Below are positions 1 through 9,998 of a stretch of DNA of 64,000 nt, piece after piece. The notes beneath the pieces were generated by a model. That model had not been told where the DNA came from, made no database searches, and saw nothing but the letters and a program-made list of their open reading frames with translations. The position numbers and the translations under genes are program-made. Location: IMG/VR virus record IMGVR_UViG_3300035180_002250, positions 62,001 through 126,000 of that record. One strand, written 5' to 3'. The first letter of the stretch is position 1; each line of letters opens with the position of its first letter. This DNA is from a virus.

Positions 1-453
1 ATTTGCACCTACGGATAAATTGAAAGAACTCTCAATTGTGTTGTTCCCACGAATTCGTGTGTAGCATCCAGGCTTGGTTCTTAATTGACTAACAATGAAA
101 TATTCGTTACCATCGATGATAAAAGTATACCTATTGGTAAATAAAGGTATACCGGCAATTCTATGGTGCTTCAATTGCCCGACAATCTGTTTTGTTTTGT
201 TATCAATAATATCTATATCTGCATATACTTTGTCATAAACTGTGCCTTTAGACAGAATAACCCGCTTTTGGTCATTCTGAGTAAGTTCGGTTTTCTTAAT
301 AGAAATATCTTTTAAAACAGCAGTATATTTATTACTTACAATAGGAAACTTGCCAGATATTCCTTCTATAATTTTAGTGTAAATACTATTCTTTAACGAT
401 ATTGGATCAGTTAAAATAGGTCTTGCATTAGTTGTATTATTATCAGTAGGCAT
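1..453 (-). CDS. RNA polymerase beta subunit-like protein, N-terminal part (runs off the window)
   Basis: The minus-strand frame is open from an ATG at 453 to the window edge (about 151 residues), with AGGA seven bases upstream of the start. The stretch IPLFTNRYTFIIDGNEYFIV followed by SQLRTKPGCY matches the conserved beta-subunit segment around the bacterial TFxINGxERVIVSQLxRSPG motif. The preceding VYADIDIIDNKT also fits the protrusion/lobe region. Known family role: half of the catalytic core of cellular-type RNA polymerase; jumbo phages such as phiKZ and AR9 encode split versions. Whether this copy is whole or split cannot be seen, because the rest lies outside. It would give the phage its own transcription enzyme, which fits the two sigma-like genes in this window. 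Confidence 0.8.
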   Translation of the reverse strand, partial: MPTDNNTTNARPILTDPISLKNSIYTKIIEGISGKFPIVSNKYTAVLKDISIKKTELTQNDQKRVILSKGTVYDKVYADIDIIDNKTKQIVGQLKHHRIAGIPLFTNRYTFIIDGNEYFIVSQLRTKPGCYTRIRGNNTIESSFNLSVGAN

Positions 454-470
454 ATGTTTTCCTGAATAAA

Positions 471-1253
471 TTAGATATAATTCACCATTTTCATCATCTG
501 GACTTGGGTATAAACTACAGAATAGAAATCGTATAAATGTTCAGCTATGTTTTCAATCTTTTCACTAAGTGACACATTGTTTGTATCTTTTGTAGTACCT
601 TCAAAATTACTCAAATTATTAGTAATAAAATAGTGTACAAAGTGATAATTCATTATAGCTGTCGTTATGTCAGACCACTTAGATAAGTCCCATACCTTTT
701 CGTATTTAATATAAATTAACTTGCACAAGTGCTGTATTTGATCATCATCAAATGCGTTGATTAATTTATTATAATACTGAATAAACTCAACAGGATGCTC
801 TTGTTCTTGTGTAGGTTTCAAAGAAGTTTGAGTAATTGCATTACTACTACTTAATATATCTTTTGTGTTGTCTTTCCACAATACTCCATAAATAGGGATT
901 GAGTTATTACCAAACTCTAAGGTGCTCACTTTATTTAAATAATTCTTACCAGGAACATTGTTTGTATACCTAAAAAGGCATTTAGCATCTTTTTGTATAT
1001 TACTATTGAATCCATTCATATTATTAAAATAGTTAGCTATATCCGTACTCCCATAAATAATGTCAGTAGAGTACGAAGCGGCTATATTAATTACTTGTGA
1101 ATTATCAAATAGATAATTTTCACAACTATTCAACATATTTGAATAGATGAAACTATGTAAAATACCCTTTGGCACTTCCAAATCCTGGGATGGTTCATCA
1201 GGGGGCATTCTATCTGTATCAAATTCCATTTCTATGTAGGGTACAGGAGTCAT
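471..1253 (-). CDS. Hypothetical protein, 260 aa
   Basis: I do not recognise this protein. It starts with an ATG that overlaps the stop of the upstream 131-aa gene (ATGA overlap), so the two are probably translationally coupled. The N-terminus is acidic and proline-rich, followed by a mixed alpha/beta composition rich in Asn, Tyr and Ile; no membrane segment, Cys cluster or nucleotide-binding motif is visible. It lies between a helicase-like gene and the RNA polymerase beta gene on the same strand, about 17 bases from the latter, so it belongs to the same transcription unit. A role in transcription or in the virion is possible but unsupported. Confidence 0.7.
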   Translation of the reverse strand: MTPVPYIEMEFDTDRMPPDEPSQDLEVPKGILHSFIYSNMLNSCENYLFDNSQVINIAASYSTDIIYGSTDIANYFNNMNGFNSNIQKDAKCLFRYTNNVPGKNYLNKVSTLEFGNNSIPIYGVLWKDNTKDILSSSNAITQTSLKPTQEQEHPVEFIQYYNKLINAFDDDQIQHLCKLIYIKYEKVWDLSKWSDITTAIMNYHFVHYFITNNLSNFEGTTKDTNNVSLSEKIENIAEHLYDFYSVVYTQVQMMKMVNYI

Positions 1254-1645
1254 TTTGCGTGGACCTCACCGTATTTAATTGCGACCAAGTAACTACCATC
1301 TTTGGTAAATGTTGTCTCTTCTTTAAAAATGGATACATCACCAAGCTTGGATAACTCATTCATAGATGTCAAACTTCGTGACATTACATCTTCAATAAAC
1401 AGTCTTTGCTCAGGGTCATCTATATTACCAACATAATAATGAATTCTTATTTCAAGAATTACTTTGTTACCTGTATCTGTACTACTTGAATCTGCAGTAC
1501 TTAATATATTACTTGTTTCCGGAGCACTCTGTGTAATAAGTTGGTTGCTTGTAACCCGATCCAACTCAGAAAACTTACCCAAAGATACCGATAAATCTTT
1601 ATTAGAGAGGGTGTTTACTGTATCAACAAATTCTTTATAGCTCAT
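1250..1645 (-). CDS. Hypothetical protein, 131 aa
   Basis: A small unrecognised protein with a good ribosome binding site (AAGGGTTGAT before ATG). The middle is Ser/Thr-rich (about residues 40-58) and looks like a linker. The C-terminal half contains the regular strand-like pattern VILEIRIHYYVGN and ends with a strand-rich segment, suggesting a small beta-containing fold. It overlaps the following 260-aa gene by four bases. No catalytic motif is visible. Function unknown. Confidence 0.7.
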   Translation of the reverse strand: MSYKEFVDTVNTLSNKDLSVSLGKFSELDRVTSNQLITQSAPETSNILSTADSSSTDTGNKVILEIRIHYYVGNIDDPEQRLFIEDVMSRSLTSMNELSKLGDVSIFKEETTFTKDGSYLVAIKYGEVHAK

Positions 1646-1683
1646 AAAATCAACCCTTTTTGTTTAGTTCTTTGTTTAAACTA

Positions 1684-3267
<1,584 letters not shown>

Positions 3268-3317
3268 GTATACGTTTCTTTCTTAAACAATGTTACACTA
3301 TGTTACACAATTTTAGA

Positions 3318-5024
3318 CTAAGTTGGACCGGTAGAAGATTGTTTCATGGTTTCAATCTGCGCTCTAACTAACGACCACATGACATAATCTTCGTTTTGCA
3401 ATTTAGCCATGTAACTCTGCCGTTGCTCCAGTGGCATCGATATGAACTGCATGGCAAGCTGCTGGGCTTTGGCAATAAGCTTCTGCTGGTTATATTGAGG
3501 AATTACATCTGAATCATTGGAAGCTTCTTCTGACATTGCCTGTTCAGACATATCAAGTTCCATTTTGTTGATTTTATTAGCAATAACCTTTTCATCCATT
3601 TTAGAGTCAACTGTTTCTTTAATAATCTTCTCACGCTCGGCAATCGGGTTGATACCAAGTGATTCCTGGATGGTCGATTTTGCTACCGCACCAGAGGTAG
3701 ACAACTGCGTCATAAAATTCAGTTTAGCGATATCATCGGCAAACTTGATATTCGTAAATGAAACATTACAAAGCTTACCATTGTATTTATTATTTACTGA
3801 ATTAACTACCCAATTAACATAATTGGTTATTTGCGACATGTATGGTGTTAATTGATTTTCCAGCATTCGTAGAGCTACCTGAGAATTATTAATGTTAGTT
3901 GTACCCATTATAAATTCTGGAGGTATATCCAATGACCTCAACATATCTTCCTCAGCCTGTTTAATTTCTGCTGTAGGCATCAATGCTCTACCCTGGCTAC
4001 CAATGTTAACCACCCCTGTTGGATATGGTGCCAACATCACATAATTTGGGTCACGTCTCCAAAGCTTAATAGCATTACTAATCTGCTCCTTCCACTTTGC
4101 CATGGAGGAACCTATCGTGGGGTCTTGTGTCCTGGCCTCTGGGTACAAGATTCTTTGGGGGACAATATGTTCCATACCTATAGCTTCAGTGCTTTTGCGA
4201 AGTACTGCAATATACAGATATAGTTTTAACGTCGCTACAAGGCTTGAAACACCCCAAGGACTATTAAACCCTGATAGACTTGGTGTTCTAAGGTGAAAAA
4301 TATTGCTACCGAATTCCACTTTCTTATTTTCACGTACTGCATCAATAAAAATAGATGGAATCGTATTTAAAATAGTTGGATCGCCTATAAAAATACCATT
4401 ACGAATATCCCGTGGAATAGTATAAAAATATCTTTTCTCACCTGTAATTTTATTCTCAACTACATCTATGTCATAAACATTCCAAGTTGTAATTTTTATT
4501 CTCGATAAATCAGAATTTGTAATATCTTCAATATCTGCTGGTGTTTCTGCTTTGCATACAGGGCATTTCAAAATAAATTTAACTTTCTTCATCCTATATG
4601 ATGCATTTCGAATATTAATTTTATTTTTGCATTTACTGCATATAAGAAATCTGTCAAAAGGAAAATATATGCTTTTAAAACTATTCCCATAAATATAATA
4701 GTCCAACCCAGTAGATATTAAATGCGTTTTTATATCGAGTGTACTTTCAAGAAAATTCTTGGTATGCGTTTTAACAGTGTCCAACTGCGTATCATAAATT
4801 AAATCAGTAATGGGGTAATTAACAAGTTTACGAATACCATTAACAATCAGTGGTGTGTTGTAGTAAACCAGTTCACACCACTTGAACATGTCTTTTATAT
4901 TTCTTGGTAACTGTTCTGATAGATAATCAAAAAACTGATTATTATATAATTGGTAACTTCGAAACATAGAGTTCGAAAGACCTAAAAGGCTTATTTCATT
5001 AATTGAACTTGTATCTATAGGCAT
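3318..5024 (-). CDS. Portal protein
   Basis: A 568-residue protein that I read as the dodecameric portal through which DNA enters the head. The central segment around FHLRTPSLSGFNSPWGVSSL, the following helical region and the PPEFIMGT motif before a long C-terminal helix resemble portals of large myoviruses. A zinc-ribbon-like insert is visible (CSKCK near residue 128 and CPVCK near residue 154), shared in style with the Cys-rich terminase and protease of this phage. The C-terminus is Gln/Met/Ser-rich. Start: ATG with AGGAAAA upstream. It lies about 20 kb from terminase and 50 kb from capsid, so head genes are scattered. No other family fits as well. Confidence 0.8.
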   Translation of the reverse strand: MPIDTSSINEISLLGLSNSMFRSYQLYNNQFFDYLSEQLPRNIKDMFKWCELVYYNTPLIVNGIRKLVNYPITDLIYDTQLDTVKTHTKNFLESTLDIKTHLISTGLDYYIYGNSFKSIYFPFDRFLICSKCKNKINIRNASYRMKKVKFILKCPVCKAETPADIEDITNSDLSRIKITTWNVYDIDVVENKITGEKRYFYTIPRDIRNGIFIGDPTILNTIPSIFIDAVRENKKVEFGSNIFHLRTPSLSGFNSPWGVSSLVATLKLYLYIAVLRKSTEAIGMEHIVPQRILYPEARTQDPTIGSSMAKWKEQISNAIKLWRRDPNYVMLAPYPTGVVNIGSQGRALMPTAEIKQAEEDMLRSLDIPPEFIMGTTNINNSQVALRMLENQLTPYMSQITNYVNWVVNSVNNKYNGKLCNVSFTNIKFADDIAKLNFMTQLSTSGAVAKSTIQESLGINPIAEREKIIKETVDSKMDEKVIANKINKMELDMSEQAMSEEASNDSDVIPQYNQQKLIAKAQQLAMQFISMPLEQRQSYMAKLQNEDYVMWSLVRAQIETMKQSSTGPT

Positions 5025-5088
5025 GTGATTTTCCTATTCAGACTTCCTAAGTAAATTCTTTAAATCATGTATGATTCAACATAAAGTA

Positions 5089-5100
5089 TATTAAATAATG
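5089..5100 (-). promoter_or_regulatory. Putative late-type promoter element CATTATTTAATA
   Basis: On the minus strand this reads CATTATTTAATA, about 65 bases upstream of the portal start. The identical 12-mer stands upstream of minus-strand genes at 38594 and 50067, and a one-mismatch copy at 27740. Promoter function is inferred from this repeated placement. Confidence 0.5.
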
Positions 5101-5130
5101 CTCTTCTTATTAAAATAATTAAGAACAATT

Positions 5131-5139
5131 TGTTATAAG
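5131..5139 (+). promoter_or_regulatory. Putative extended -10 promoter TGTTATAAG
   Basis: TGTTATAAG resembles an extended -10 (TGnTATAAT) with the last base changed to G. It lies in the divergent gap between portal and the plus-strand tRNA/small-gene unit. The same nonamer is found ahead of plus-strand units at 12682, 22957, 27795 and 59002. No clear -35 element is seen. Confidence 0.55.
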
Positions 5140-5182
5140 TTAATGAGTGAAATTATATGCGCGAAGGGGGGTGATAACGCAT

Positions 5183-5230
5183 ATGTATGAACTCAATGGC
5201 TTCTGGCCAGTGCCTATTCCGTGGAAGTGA
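5183..5230 (+). CDS. Possible 15-aa leader peptide
   Basis: A very short frame coding MYELNGFWPVPIPWK lies directly downstream of the putative promoter, preceded by a G-rich GGGGGGTGATAACGC that could bind the ribosome. The peptide is rich in Trp and Pro. Its 3' half overlaps a 7-bp inverted repeat (GCCAGTG/CACTGGC, 5210-5237). It could be a leader peptide, or the sequence may simply be part of an RNA structure. Evidence is weak. Confidence 0.3.
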   Translation: MYELNGFWPVPIPWK

Positions 5231-5248
5231 CACTGGCTAATAAAAGGA

Positions 5249-5294
5249 GTGGGCAAAGAAATAAATAAGTATTAACTATTTATTCTTTGCCCAC
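5249..5294 (+). terminator. Long hairpin upstream of tRNA-Leu
   Basis: GTGGGCAAAGAAATAAATA and TATTTATTCTTTGCCCAC form an 18-bp stem with one bulged base and a short loop. It is followed by ATATTTTAG, a weak U-rich stretch. It could act as a terminator for the short leader transcript or as a processing hairpin for the tRNA 15 bases downstream. Confidence 0.55.
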
Positions 5295-5309
5295 ATATTT
5301 TAGTAGAGA

Positions 5310-5396
5310 GCCTGGGTGATGGAATTGGTAGACATAGAAGACTTAAAATCTTCTGGCCGCAAGACCGTGTGGGTTCAAATCCCACCCCAGGCACCA
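5310..5396 (+). tRNA. tRNA-Leu (anticodon UAA)
   Basis: A complete cloverleaf: acceptor stem GCCTGGG/CCCAGGC, anticodon stem GAAGA/TCTTC with loop CTTAAAA (anticodon TAA), a long class II variable arm (TGGCCGCAAGACCGT) and T arm GTGGG-TTCAAAT-CCCAC. The 3' end ACCA is encoded. UUA is a frequent leucine codon in this AT-rich phage, so the tRNA probably supplements the host supply. Confidence 0.95.
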
Positions 5397-5436
5397 AAAA
5401 TAACTGGTAGTAAAAAAAATAATAGGAGGAGGAAGA

Positions 5437-5718
5437 ATGTCTGGTGACACATTTTCTTTTTTAACTGATTCGTTAACATCATCGAACCCTCCGGAGTTCA
5501 TGTCTGAACTCAAAGAAACACCTAGAAACTATAAAGATATTTTCCAGGATTGGTGGGTGAAAAAGGCTTCTAATTGCCCAGCGTGTTCAAAGGCTAAAAT
5601 TTGTAATATTTCAAATGAATATTGCCGGGCAGATAAATGTTTTTTTCTATTTGTACTTGGTGTGCACTGGAACAGTGACACTAACGAGATTGATTCCGTT
5701 GAAACAACGTATATTTAA
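5437..5718 (+). CDS. Hypothetical Cys-rich small protein, 93 aa
   Basis: An unrecognised small protein with a near-perfect ribosome binding site (AGGAGGAGGAAGA). It holds CPAC at about residues 47-50, then two more Cys (CNISNEYC) and CRADKC, so five to six cysteines within 25 residues could bind zinc or an iron-sulfur cluster. The C-terminus has a hydrophobic FFLFVLG stretch too short to be a clear membrane helix. It lies just after tRNA-Leu in a plus-strand unit, a typical place for small host-takeover proteins. Function unknown. Confidence 0.7.
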   Translation: MSGDTFSFLTDSLTSSNPPEFMSELKETPRNYKDIFQDWWVKKASNCPACSKAKICNISNEYCRADKCFFLFVLGVHWNSDTNEIDSVETTYI

Positions 5719-5767
5719 TTTAATTTTTTGATCAATTCAGTATTCAAATTAAGGAGTGGTAAAAGAA

Positions 5768-5977
5768 ATGGTACAGCGTAGTAAAGAGTCTGGGGCATAT
5801 TACCTGGTTAAAGTGATTACCGCGGGAGATAAGAATTACGTTGACTTGTTAGGACCATACAACAGTGATAAAACTGTTGAAAATGTTAAAGCCGATTTAA
5901 AAAAAGAATACCCAGATGAAAATGATATTTATTTGACGATGTTCATACGAAGCCCTGAGGACGTTCTCGTGTTTTAG
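5768..5977 (+). CDS. Hypothetical small protein, 69 aa
   Basis: A small unrecognised protein. I place the start at the ATG at 5768, because AAGGAG at 5751-5756 sits 11 bases upstream; the in-frame GTG at 5756 overlaps that site. The sequence has an alternating strand pattern (YYLVKVITAGDKNYVDLLGPY) followed by a charged helix and a final strand, suggesting a compact alpha/beta fold. It ends before a strong terminator at 6022. No motif identifies its role. Confidence 0.7.
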   Translation: MVQRSKESGAYYLVKVITAGDKNYVDLLGPYNSDKTVENVKADLKKEYPDENDIYLTMFIRSPEDVLVF

Positions 5978-6021
5978 AAATACACAATCACAAAAATTAC
6001 AATGTATTGAAAATTTGTTTA

Positions 6022-6069
6022 AACTTGCTTGGTTTATGAATACAAGAATAAACCAGGCAAGTTTTTTTT
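6022..6069 (+). terminator. Rho-independent terminator
   Basis: AACTTGCTTGGTTTAT pairs with ATAAACCAGGCAAGTT (16 bp with one G-U pair), followed directly by a run of T. It closes the small-gene unit that includes the tRNA-Leu. Confidence 0.85.
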
Positions 6070-6096
6070 ATTTTGTTTTTTATGAAAGGTGCCACC

Positions 6097-8010
6097 ATGG
6101 AAGGAGATACTAACAAAACACCACCTGCAGTTTTACAGTATAACAAAACGGCTGATATGTTTTTTCTGGAAACAGACCTTCGTGATCTTACACCATCACG
6201 TATGTTCAACAGCAGCATTATTAAGAAAGATTTTGGAGCTAACAAACTGGTTTGGGGATTTCCTGGGTGGTTCCCTGATGGGAAGATCGTGTTGACAGAT
6301 TTTAAGTCGGTCTATCCTGAAGGAAAAGTTACCAAGAATGTTTTAGATAAATCAAAGGTACTTTTAGATTCAGAGGCTGACTTGTTTGAAACTGTTTACA
6401 GTACATATAAATTTAAACAATCTCCCTATGCACATCAAATAACAGCATTAAATGTAATGCTGAGAAGCAGATATACAGCTTTATTACTAAAGATGGGTAT
6501 GGGTAAAACATATATCAGCGCTACGTATATGGATATTAGGAGTAAGTTTCACAACGCGCATAAATCAATTGTGTTAGCCCCAAAAATAATGTTGTCAAAT
6601 TGGAAAAATGAAATTCTTAAAAATACCGATTTAACTTGTCTTATTTACACTGGTACACCTACTCAAAAAAGAAAATTAAAAGATCAGGTAGATGAATATA
6701 ATGTAGTTATTACGAATTATGAAGCTCTATCAACAAACAGTGAAGATCTTCAATTTTTTAAGAATAAAAAATGGGACCATATATTTGTTGATGAAGCCTC
6801 CAAGATCAAAACGGATAAACGTAAACGCAGTGAATCCGTGTTAGCATTATCGACAGATATCCAATATCGTTTTATTCTTTCAGGGACATTGAGTCTTGGT
6901 AATCCTCTGGATATTTTTACACCGTTTTTATTCCTGAGTTCTGCAATACTTGGTAGTAATTTTTACAGATTCAAAAACAAAGTATGCAAGTTTTCTCCGT
7001 ACAATCGTCACATTATCATCGGATATAAAAATCTGGACACTATTAAAAACAGAATTGACCCGTTTTCAGTAATAATGAATACGGAAGATTACCTATCTCT
7101 TCCTGAAAGAACTTTCGGAATACATAGTTATACATTATCAAACGAACAAAAAGACCTGTGCGCAGAGATTATTACAGAAGACAGTGTCACCCTGCAAGTG
7201 GAAGATAATAACTACACAATACCAACCAATACAGCACTGATAAAAATCAACAAACTGCTACAGGTGTTATCCGGATTCTTTATTATAAATGATAAAGATC
7301 AGTGTGACCTGACTGAAGCTTGCGATGGTTGCCCTGGTGGACTGCAGCAAATCAACAAATGTAGGTCTCTGAAAGTATATCCGTGGTCGGTAGAATGCCG
7401 ACTTCCGGAAGAATCCAAGATAGCACGGCCTGAACGGATTTACTATAATTTAAAAAATAATCCAAAACTTGAATTACTTAGAGAAGACATTTTATCACTA
7501 TCTTCTCCTGCGTGTGTTTGGTGTATGTACAAGGAAGATCTGAGGCAGATTAAAACCTTATTAACCGATATTGGAGTAAGTTTTGTAACGTCCGACACCC
7601 CGGAGGCTGATCAACTATTCCAGAAAGGAGATATACAAATATTTCTTGGGCAAATATCGACCGGGATCGGTATTACTCTGACTAAAGCAACCACCACAAT
7701 ATATTATTCTCATAGTTTGAAGTTAGAAGATCGGTTACAGTCAATGGAGCGTAACTATAGAATCGGACAAAAGGATAAAGTAGTTGTTTTAGATTATGTC
7801 GGAGAGAGCACGATTGAGGAAGCAATCATTGAACTTCTGAGTAAGAAACAGGATGTACGTGATTTCATCCATCAAAACTTGCGTGATCTATGCAACAAGT
7901 GTGAAAAACATTTATGGTGTATGGATCGAGATATACAACCTTACACGAAGAAATGTATCCATAGAAATTTCTTGGAGGGTATTTGCGCAGTAAAACATAT
8001 CAAGATTTGA
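6097..8010 (+). CDS. SNF2-family helicase/ATPase with Cys clusters
   Basis: A 638-residue SNF2-type ATPase. The start is the ATG at 6097, with GAAAGGTG upstream; an earlier in-frame ATG at 6073 lacks such a site. Motif I is KMGMGKT (about residue 132), motif II is VDEAS (about 231), motif III is LSGT, and domain 2 ends with ISTGIGITLTKA and the motif VI segment ERNYRIGQ (about 550), all hallmarks of Snf2 enzymes. Two Cys groups are inserted or appended: CDLTEACDGC in domain 2 and CNKCEKHLWC near the C-terminus, likely metal-binding. Family role: DNA translocation or displacement of proteins from DNA. It precedes a transglycosylase and a nuclease gene in the same direction, probably in one operon. 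Confidence 0.85.
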   Translation: MEGDTNKTPPAVLQYNKTADMFFLETDLRDLTPSRMFNSSIIKKDFGANKLVWGFPGWFPDGKIVLTDFKSVYPEGKVTKNVLDKSKVLLDSEADLFETVYSTYKFKQSPYAHQITALNVMLRSRYTALLLKMGMGKTYISATYMDIRSKFHNAHKSIVLAPKIMLSNWKNEILKNTDLTCLIYTGTPTQKRKLKDQVDEYNVVITNYEALSTNSEDLQFFKNKKWDHIFVDEASKIKTDKRKRSESVLALSTDIQYRFILSGTLSLGNPLDIFTPFLFLSSAILGSNFYRFKNKVCKFSPYNRHIIIGYKNLDTIKNRIDPFSVIMNTEDYLSLPERTFGIHSYTLSNEQKDLCAEIITEDSVTLQVEDNNYTIPTNTALIKINKLLQVLSGFFIINDKDQCDLTEACDGCPGGLQQINKCRSLKVYPWSVECRLPEESKIARPERIYYNLKNNPKLELLREDILSLSSPACVWCMYKEDLRQIKTLLTDIGVSFVTSDTPEADQLFQKGDIQIFLGQISTGIGITLTKATTTIYYSHSLKLEDRLQSMERNYRIGQKDKVVVLDYVGESTIEEAIIELLSKKQDVRDFIHQNLRDLCNKCEKHLWCMDRDIQPYTKKCIHRNFLEGICAVKHIKI

Positions 8011-8044
8011 CAACTATTTAAAAACATGCGAAAGGGAATAAACC

Positions 8045-8920
8045 ATGAAAAGTGAAAATACGTTAAACGAAACGTCAACATCCACCACGTCTACATCCAC
8101 ATCAACATACTTGGGTAAGTTTAAACTCTTATTCAAAACCATTACTGAAAGTGCTACGGCATTATCAGAAACGAATAGAAAGTTCTTTTATTACTATAAT
8201 ATTATTATGTTTTGTGCAATTGTTATCCTTGGCAGTATAGCAATAGCAAAGTATTTAGACTATAATACAGTCCCCAAAATAATAACAGGAGACTTAAGAA
8301 CTTCAAACATGGTAAATAAATCTACGTCTATTGATCCCACGGGAAATGTAGATAATATGATTTCAACTGCTAAATCAACATCTACGTCTACATCATCTAC
8401 ACCAATATTTACTGATGTACCTAAAAAAGATAACTTATTTTACTATGATAAGGGTACATTGATCAGTTTTATGGAAGTACAGAACTATAAGTTATTTTCA
8501 GAATTGTCCTCAATAATTATTGATGGAATTTATATGGCTGCTAAGGATTATAATATTCCACCTATTATTTTATTCTCCCTGGCTGCTGTTGAAAGCAATT
8601 TCGATTACTCCGCAGTGTCAAAAACAGGCTCTATAGGTCTGTTTCAAATATCAAAAGTCTGGATGGACCCAACATGGGAAAACTCCTTGGTGTCAAAAAA
8701 TATTGTAAAGCACAAACGGGAGTTATACTCACCTATTAAAAATATTAGGTGTGGAGCTTATATTATCAAGCACTACATGGATATAGCGAAATCCAAGAAA
8801 ATTGAAAATACTTATCAATATGCATTGACCAAATATTTAGGGGGTGAAACAAACTCCCACTACCAAAAAGTAATCAGCTTGATTGGTGAATATTATATTT
8901 ATTCAATCTTGAAAGGATGA
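8045..8920 (+). CDS. Membrane-anchored lytic transglycosylase (SLT fold)
   Basis: A 291-residue protein with a Ser/Thr repeat N-terminus, one transmembrane helix at about residues 49-69 (IIMFCAIVILGSIAIA), a second Ser/Thr-rich linker and a C-terminal SLT domain. The catalytic glutamate region is AAVESNFDYSAVSKTGSIGL with FQI after it (about residues 179-202), and the helix KCGAY-like segment (RCGAYIIKHYMD) follows, as in Slt70-type enzymes. Family role: cleavage of peptidoglycan strands. The N-in/C-out topology suggests it acts outside the membrane at lysis or during cell-wall remodelling. It has no signal peptidase site. Tape measure of this phage carries a separate domain of similar type. 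Confidence 0.85.
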   Translation: MKSENTLNETSTSTTSTSTSTYLGKFKLLFKTITESATALSETNRKFFYYYNIIMFCAIVILGSIAIAKYLDYNTVPKIITGDLRTSNMVNKSTSIDPTGNVDNMISTAKSTSTSTSSTPIFTDVPKKDNLFYYDKGTLISFMEVQNYKLFSELSSIIIDGIYMAAKDYNIPPIILFSLAAVESNFDYSAVSKTGSIGLFQISKVWMDPTWENSLVSKNIVKHKRELYSPIKNIRCGAYIIKHYMDIAKSKKIENTYQYALTKYLGGETNSHYQKVISLIGEYYIYSILKG

Positions 8921-8932
8921 AGGATAATACGG

Positions 8933-9907
8933 ATGAATACTCTTATAGAAGAATACAAACTTCCGTCGAAACATATTAGTGCTTCACAGATCACACTATA
9001 TTATTCGTGCGGGCTGAAGTACTATAAGCGATATGTTGAAGGCGTTATTAAACACTCATCTTCGTATAGAGACATGATGAAAGGAACTGCAGTGCATAAA
9101 ACACTGCAGCAACTGTATGATGATAAAATATTACGGATGTCAGATGACTTTAAAGAATTAAGAAACGAATCTGTAGATTGTTTGACACCTACACAAGTAG
9201 GAGAACTGGCAATTGAAAAGTATTCGGAATTACATGAACAAGAAGAAAATAGCCCCATATCGGATACAGATAAACATGATTTTGTTACTGGTGTAAAACC
9301 TGTAGTTGAAACATATGCAAAATATGTTTATCCCTACGTTACACCGGTATCAACAGAGTTTGAAGTTACATTTAATTATGTAGTAAACCAGGAAACCGGA
9401 TTGTCTGTGCCAATATTGATGATTATCGACTTGTTTCGTAAAAGAAGTGTAAATCCTGGTGACAATGTAATATGTGATTATAAAGTAACTACAAGGAAAT
9501 GGGATGTAAATAAACTTAAAAATAATGTGCAATTCATGCTGTACAGCAACATGTTGAGTATACCAAGTGTAGAAATACACGACTTGGTTAAACATACACC
9601 ATCCTCAAATACGACGACTTCTACTATAACAAGAAAAAGAACTAAAAAGGAAATAGAAGGTTGTACAGATTATAGCTTAGCTACTAAGTTCGATGAAACC
9701 TCGGATACACTGAGTTTCAATGATGTCACCATCATCAGAAACGAATTTGAAACTGGTAATGAAGCTCCAGCAACTAAGTATCTTGATAGAATTATTAAAG
9801 GATTCGTTTTGGGAGTTTCTAAAGGAGTATTTTTACCAGCACAACCGGATTCCTGGGTGTGCTCTGAAAAATGGTGTGAATACTATACAGAGTGTAGGAA
9901 AAATTAG
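8933..9907 (+). CDS. PD-(D/E)XK nuclease, RecB/Cas4-like, with Fe-S-type cysteines
   Basis: A 324-residue nuclease of the RecB/Cas4/AddB class. Visible elements are the N-terminal SASQITLYYSCGLKYYKRY, the GTAVHKTL helix, the active-site pair IDLF ... ICDYKVTTRKW (the D then DxK of the PD-(D/E)XK core) and a downstream Gln (VQFMLYSNML). One N-terminal Cys plus three C-terminal Cys (CSEKWCEYYTEC) match the pattern that holds a 4Fe-4S cluster in AddB and Cas4. Likely role: exonuclease in phage recombination or end processing. A second relative lies at 15321. It ends before a symmetric terminator. Confidence 0.8.
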   Translation: MNTLIEEYKLPSKHISASQITLYYSCGLKYYKRYVEGVIKHSSSYRDMMKGTAVHKTLQQLYDDKILRMSDDFKELRNESVDCLTPTQVGELAIEKYSELHEQEENSPISDTDKHDFVTGVKPVVETYAKYVYPYVTPVSTEFEVTFNYVVNQETGLSVPILMIIDLFRKRSVNPGDNVICDYKVTTRKWDVNKLKNNVQFMLYSNMLSIPSVEIHDLVKHTPSSNTTTSTITRKRTKKEIEGCTDYSLATKFDETSDTLSFNDVTIIRNEFETGNEAPATKYLDRIIKGFVLGVSKGVFLPAQPDSWVCSEKWCEYYTECRKN

Positions 9908-9942
9908 GTTAGATTTTGAATGTTGCATACAATTCGCCATGT

Positions 9943-9971
9943 GCCCTGTATACTTAGGTAGTATACAGGGC
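9943..9971. terminator. Bidirectional hairpin between convergent genes
   Basis: GCCCTGTATACT and AGTATACAGGGC form a perfect 12-bp stem with a 5-base loop. It lies between the converging nuclease and sigma-factor genes. There is no long T run on either side, but symmetry and position suggest shared termination. Confidence 0.65.
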
Positions 9972-9998
9972 TTGAACAAGCTTTTGTACTAAGGTATC

